From Euryarchaeota archaeon UBA463 (GTDB lineage: Archaea; Thermoplasmatota; Poseidoniia; Poseidoniales; Thalassarchaeaceae): a DNA stretch of 9,961 bases. Positions 7,379-9,961 of this stretch are shown here, piece by piece. Within the stretch, counting starts at the first letter, position 1; the number at the start of each line of letters is the position of its first letter. The stretch lies in NCBI GenBank assembly GCA_002501805.1, contig DAOI01000033.1, forward strand, positions 5,898 to 15,858, read 5' to 3'. The notes below the pieces were generated by a model. It worked only from the letters and a program-made list of their open reading frames with translations. It did not search any database and was not told where the DNA came from. Position numbers and translations under genes: made by a program.

Positions 7379-7651
7379 ATGTCTAAAATTCCAACTAGGG
7401 TAGTAAGGGAATCTTCTGATTCAGAACTCCCAATAACCGTTAGGATAGGAAAATCAGGAGTGGTTGACTCAGTGATAGATGAACTTAAAGATCAACTTTC
7501 AAGTAGGCCTTTAGTCAAGATTAAGCTTAATCGAGGAGTAGCAAACGGTTCTTCCGAAAGAACGGAGATTTTTTCCACTTTAGCCTCTAGAACCTCATCG
7601 CTTGTTTCATTCAGTCGAGGCAATATCGTGGTTCTTTGGTCTGGCAAATAA
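7379..7651 (+). CDS. CRM/YhbY-family RNA-binding protein
   Basis: This 90-residue protein has the compact CRM (CRS1-YhbY) fold pattern. It contains VRIGKSGV (21-28) with the family GxxG-like loop GKSG, then a helix (VIDELKDQLSS, 32-42), the strand LVKIKLN (45-51), a second helix (ERTEIFSTLASRT, 60-72), and a final strand pair ending in GNIVVLWS (81-88). In bacteria, YhbY associates with the large ribosomal subunit precursor; plant relatives act in organelle intron splicing. The archaeal role is not established, and ribosome assembly or tRNA-related work is inference from the rnp4 neighbour. The start at ATG 7379 has GAGG eight bases upstream (7367-7370). An upstream extension in the same frame would overlap rnp4 and is not supported. 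It is the last gene of the adk-rnp4 unit, followed by a 61-base spacer with a new promoter. Confidence 0.87.
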   Translation: MSKIPTRVVRESSDSELPITVRIGKSGVVDSVIDELKDQLSSRPLVKIKLNRGVANGSSERTEIFSTLASRTSSLVSFSRGNIVVLWSGK

Positions 7652-7680
7652 TGTATTCAAGTCTTGAATCTACATCAGTG

Positions 7681-7689
7681 ATATATTTA
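7681..7689 (+). promoter_or_regulatory. TATA box of the permease, spaced for a leaderless mRNA
   Basis: The word atatattta is the best TATA match in the window. Its centre is about 28 bases before the ATG at 7713. Archaeal transcription usually begins about 25 bases after the TATA centre, so the mRNA would start at or within a few bases of that ATG. This supports ATG 7713 as the start. Confidence 0.55.
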
Positions 7690-7712
7690 GGTGTAATTTG
7701 TCTCGAAGCACC

Positions 7713-9254
7713 ATGCAGCTTACAAGAGCGCTTGCAGCGACCTCTGATCCAGGGGTATGGACTCCAGCAGAAATGCCAGAATGGGCTGTTCCCGCGGCAT
7801 TTGGTATTCTCACTATCGTCTACGCACTGATAGTTTTCGAAATAGTCCACAGGGCGCTGGCGGCGGCCATTGGGGGAATAGTGGCAGTGATCGCTCTTCA
7901 TGCCATTGGAAACGGTCCAGATCTAGGTACCGTGGTAACCTGGATAGATGAAGAGACAATTGGCCTACTAATTGGGATGATGGTAATTGTTGATATTCTT
8001 GGTAAGACAGGAGTTTTCGAATGGGCTGCGGTTCAGGCATATGCGTTAAGCGGGGGCTCCATCTGGAGACTATCGATTATACTCTGCACAATAACCGCTG
8101 TTTTCTCGGCATTTTTGGATAATGTGACCACGATACTCCTAATTGTCCCTGTTACTATACAGATATCCAAGGTTCTGAATCTAGAGCCTATACCCTTGAT
8201 AATCGCGGAAGTAATGTTCTCAAATATCGGTGGGGCGGCAACACAAATTGGGGACCCTCCCAATATCATAATCGGCGCACAACTGTCATCTCAGGCACTT
8301 TCCGACAATGTCATTCTAGCAGATCAAGGAATAGCTTTCATTGATTTCATTATTCACGTTGGGCCTGCTGTAATTATCGCAATGGCTCCTTCATTCTGGC
8401 TCCTATCTAAGTTGGAATCCGAAGGTCTCTCGGGAGAGAGGCACCGCAATTTAGATCTCCTTCGACTCAGGTACAATATCAAGGATGCAGAATTATTGAA
8501 GAAATCAGGTTTTATCCTGATACTAGTCATTCTGGCGTTCTTCGCCCACTCAAGCTTTCCTCATCCTCTCTTTACAGTGGCCACCATAGCGCTCGGGGGG
8601 GCCGTCCTCATGTTGCTAGTTACTTCTCCGCATCATGTTGAAGAGCAGCTTGATGCAGTGGAGTGGACTACCATCATCTTCTTTGCAGGGCTATTCATCA
8701 TGATTCATGGTCTGGAGTACATGGGCCTTATCGATGCAATAGCTACTGGTATTTCCGATGCTATTTCTCAAGCCTCAGAGGAAAATAGACTGATGGTCGC
8801 CGTCCTCCTGCTCCTGTGGGTATCGGCAATCGCGTCTGCCTTTATCGATAACATACCGTATACGGCAACTATGGTGCCAGTAGTAATAGAGCTTGCAAGT
8901 GATCCAGAACTCAACTTACAGCTAGGTCCACTAGCATGGGCACTGGCCCTTGGGGCGTGTTTAGGAGGAAATGGTACGATAATCGGGGCCTCTGCTAACG
9001 TTGTGGCCGCAGGACTGGCCGAAGAAGCAGGTCATGATATCTCATTCAATAGATTCTTCAAGACGGGGTTCCCAATAATGCTGCTAAGCGTAGCCCTTGC
9101 TACTGTATATGCCGTGGTTAGGTATGCTGTGGACTGGCCAAACGAGATGGTCAAATGGGTAATCATAGCTGCAATGATGATAGCATCACTTTCACTACTG
9201 CCATCGATTTATGGAAACGCTCCTACAGAAGGCGCGCACTATGAGGCAGAGTAG
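7713..9254 (+). CDS. ArsB/NhaD/P-protein-like ion transporter (IT superfamily permease)
   Basis: This integral membrane transporter of 513 residues has about 11-12 hydrophobic helices. It contains the two inverted-repeat signatures of the ion transporter superfamily (CitMHS/ArsB/NhaD/SLC13 fold). The first half has FLDNVTT (134-140) and the hairpin segment GGAATQIGDPPN (173-184). The second half has FIDNIPYTATMVPVV (377-391) and LGGNGTIIGASANV (417-430). The DNVTT...IGDPPN pattern is closest, from memory, to the eukaryotic OCA2 P protein and prokaryotic ArsB-like permeases. Substrate is uncertain: Na+/H+ exchange, arsenite, or an organic or inorganic anion are all possible, and there is no arsenic-resistance gene nearby. 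Start: ATG 7713 is chosen because of the TATA spacing. A TTG at 7698 with AGGTG (7689-7693) upstream would add five residues and cannot be excluded. It appears to be transcribed alone. Confidence 0.88.
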   Translation: MQLTRALAATSDPGVWTPAEMPEWAVPAAFGILTIVYALIVFEIVHRALAAAIGGIVAVIALHAIGNGPDLGTVVTWIDEETIGLLIGMMVIVDILGKTGVFEWAAVQAYALSGGSIWRLSIILCTITAVFSAFLDNVTTILLIVPVTIQISKVLNLEPIPLIIAEVMFSNIGGAATQIGDPPNIIIGAQLSSQALSDNVILADQGIAFIDFIIHVGPAVIIAMAPSFWLLSKLESEGLSGERHRNLDLLRLRYNIKDAELLKKSGFILILVILAFFAHSSFPHPLFTVATIALGGAVLMLLVTSPHHVEEQLDAVEWTTIIFFAGLFIMIHGLEYMGLIDAIATGISDAISQASEENRLMVAVLLLLWVSAIASAFIDNIPYTATMVPVVIELASDPELNLQLGPLAWALALGACLGGNGTIIGASANVVAAGLAEEAGHDISFNRFFKTGFPIMLLSVALATVYAVVRYAVDWPNEMVKWVIIAAMMIASLSLLPSIYGNAPTEGAHYEAE

Positions 9255-9270
9255 AAGGATTACTGCGACA

Positions 9271-9292
9271 GCATCAAGGGATGATGCCTTGA
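9271..9292 (+). repeat. Two mutually exclusive hairpins between permease and zinc-ribbon gene
   Basis: tcaagg (9274-9279) pairs perfectly with ccttga (9287-9292), while the overlapping gcatc (9271-9275) pairs with gatgc (9283-9287). Only one of the two can form at a time. The element lies 17 bases after the permease stop and ends nine bases before the next ATG, so it could affect either 3'-end formation or initiation. It has no following T-run. Confidence 0.3.
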
Positions 9293-9301
9293 GCCACTAT
9301 T

Positions 9302-9655
9302 ATGAGGGTGTGCGAGGTATGTGGCATGACCACTCGTTCTGGCATCTGTCCGACCTGCGGGACCGAAGAAAATGAAAAAAATATTTCTGGCGTAACAAAG
9401 AAAACACAGAACCAGGAATCCCTGGAAACTACACTCCCATTCGATCTTCAAGAGTCCAACAGGAGAAAACTCGAAACTCCTGTTTTTGGACTTGAAGCCT
9501 CTCCCGAATATAATCAGACAGAGATAAATCAAGAAAACAGTGAAAAATCACCCTTTATCGATAATATCCCCTTTGGAATCGAGGATGCTCCAAAAACCCC
9601 CCTTCCAGGAAGGCTAATATTTGGACTCTCAGATACTCCAGATAGTGAAGAATAA
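9302..9655 (+). CDS. Small zinc-ribbon protein with repeated FGL/FGI motifs
   Basis: The function is not recognised. The 117-residue protein opens with a compact zinc ribbon (CEVCG at 4-8, CPTCG at 16-20), followed by a polar, probably disordered tail rich in Glu, Asn, Thr and Pro. Four related short motifs are spread along the tail: PFDLQES (46-52), VFGLEASPE (61-69), PFGIEDAPK (90-98) and IFGLSDTPD (106-114), fitting hydrophobic-F-G-[LI]-x3-P with the first copy degenerate. Such an arrangement suggests an adaptor that binds a partner repeatedly, with the ribbon contacting another protein or nucleic acid; this is inference. The start at ATG 9302 immediately precedes the ribbon and has no convincing ribosome binding site; only a weak GAG lies upstream near 9291-9293. 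It lies between the permease and the 23S rRNA leader, and may be co-transcribed with the permease since no TATA box is visible in the 47-base gap. Confidence 0.72.
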   Translation: MRVCEVCGMTTRSGICPTCGTEENEKNISGVTKKTQNQESLETTLPFDLQESNRRKLETPVFGLEASPEYNQTEINQENSEKSPFIDNIPFGIEDAPKTPLPGRLIFGLSDTPDSEE

Positions 9656-9710
9656 CCGTGCTACTGAGAGATGTTTTCGCCAGCTAATGAATGCCAACTA
9701 TCCCGGTTAC

Positions 9711-9720
9711 TTCATATACC
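9711..9720 (+). promoter_or_regulatory. Candidate TATA box for the 23S rRNA transcript
   Basis: ttcatatacc is the only TATA-like word between the zinc-ribbon gene and the rRNA. It predicts a start near 9740 and a leader of roughly 180 bases. No other promoter element is clear, and a promoter upstream in the preceding gene cannot be excluded. Confidence 0.35.
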
Positions 9721-9857
9721 GAATGTGGGTCGCCGAGATGCTTTGTGTGCTCCTTGGTACAGTCGTGTATCAGGGTAAGAAGGTTGAGACCGCTTCGCCC
9801 TGCGGGGAGACGTAGTGGTCAGAGAAACCTGAATTGATATGCCTGGAATACCAGAGG

Positions 9858-9887
9858 AATCGCCTCTTCACTTGTGGAGGGGCGATT
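9858..9887 (+). repeat. Strong 13-bp hairpin in the 23S rRNA leader
   Basis: aatcgcctcttca (9858-9870) pairs with tggaggggcgatt (9875-9887) over 13 continuous positions, two of them G-U, around the four-base loop cttg. It is followed by aaaa rather than a T-run, so it does not look like a terminator. Located 34 bases before the mature 23S end, it is probably a structural or processing element of the precursor. The G-U pairs suggest a structure acting as RNA rather than a DNA palindrome. Confidence 0.65.
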
Positions 9888-9921
9888 AAAACTCATACAG
9901 GTGGGTATGTGGAATCATAAT

Positions 9922-9961
9922 GATGCTACAACCCGACTGGGGGATGGCTCGGCTCGAGAGC
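9922..9961 (+). rRNA. rrl: 23S ribosomal RNA, 5' end (cut by window edge)
   Basis: The last 40 bases match the conserved start of archaeal large-subunit rRNA: gctac, then ctgggggatggctcggctc, comparable to GCTACTATGCCAGCTGGTGGATTGCTCGGCTC at the beginning of the Haloarcula 23S gene as I remember it. The mature 5' end is placed near 9922 by that alignment and may be off by a few bases. This portion normally forms the 5.8S-like domain. The gene continues rightward out of the window. What precedes it is protein-coding DNA, not 16S rRNA and a spacer tRNA, so the operon organisation is split. Confidence 0.85.

Larger units (their letters stand above)
9656..9921 (+). other. Gene-free stretch: 23S rRNA promoter and leader
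   Basis: About 266 bases separate the zinc-ribbon stop from the mature 23S start. No tRNA, 16S 3' end or protein gene is recognisable. A 64-codon open frame crosses part of it but begins at a TTG inside the zinc-ribbon gene, has no family resemblance and is unlikely to be coding. The stretch should contain the rRNA promoter and the 5' half of the long pre-23S processing stem. The partner strand lies beyond the window, so the bulge-helix-bulge cleavage site cannot be located. A short stem ccgc/gcgg (9790-9793 with 9802-9805) and a strong hairpin at 9858-9887 are present. Confidence 0.65.

Noticed and set aside
8595..8601. Run of seven G residues in the permease as a possible frameshift or phase-variation tract
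   Set aside because: The reading frame is intact through it, the encoded helix is sensible, and seven bases is too short to argue for slippage control.
7713..9254. Naming the permease arsB (arsenite efflux)
   Set aside because: The superfamily signatures do not fix the substrate and no arsR, arsA or arsC-like gene is nearby.
9621..9815. A 64-codon open frame overlapping the zinc-ribbon gene end and the 23S leader
   Set aside because: It starts at a TTG inside a supported gene, has no family resemblance, and most of it falls in the predicted rRNA promoter and leader.
9661..9850. A tRNA or RNase P RNA upstream of 23S
   Set aside because: No GGTTC-A-ATCC type T-arm, no cloverleaf, and none of the conserved RNase P RNA blocks could be found on either strand.

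Overview
This window looks like a piece of an uncultivated marine euryarchaeon, most likely Poseidoniales (Marine Group II) or a close Thermoplasmatota relative. The evidence is an archaeal type II glyceraldehyde-3-phosphate dehydrogenase, an archaeal RNase P protein 4, archaeal TATA-like elements, an archaeal-type 23S rRNA 5' end, and a very large secreted subtilase whose tail resembles those I recall from that group. The taxonomic call rests on pattern recognition, not on a database search.

Layout: A leftward gene, cut by the window edge (1-371), encodes a GXGXG beta-helix protein of the FwdC/GltB-C type. A divergent intergenic region (372-493) separates it from everything else, which is read rightward. 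The order is gap (494-1534), a 1580-residue membrane-anchored subtilase (1629-6371), adk (6397-7059), the RNase P subunit gene rnp4 (7060-7374), a small CRM/YhbY RNA-binding protein (7379-7651), an ArsB/NhaD-like ion permease (7713-9254), a small zinc-ribbon protein (9302-9655), and a gene-free stretch (9656-9921) leading into the 5' end of a 23S rRNA gene (from about 9922 to the edge).

adk, rnp4 and the YhbY-like gene are packed with gaps of 0 and 4 bases and look like one transcript: a housekeeping unit for nucleotide balance plus two RNA-binding proteins. gap, the subtilase and the permease each have their own TATA-like element. The permease element is placed as expected for a leaderless mRNA. 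The 23S gene is preceded by protein genes rather than by 16S rRNA and tRNA, so the rRNA genes appear unlinked, as in Thermoplasma.

No CRISPR array, insertion sequence, integrase, phage gene or toxin-antitoxin pair is visible. The most interesting points are the architecture of the subtilase (Asp in place of the oxyanion-hole Asn, a possible duplicated propeptide, an exact 114-residue repeat period, and a conserved-looking cytoplasmic tail motif), the zinc-ribbon protein with four copies of a short FGL/FGI-x3-P motif, and the isolated 23S gene with a strong leader hairpin.
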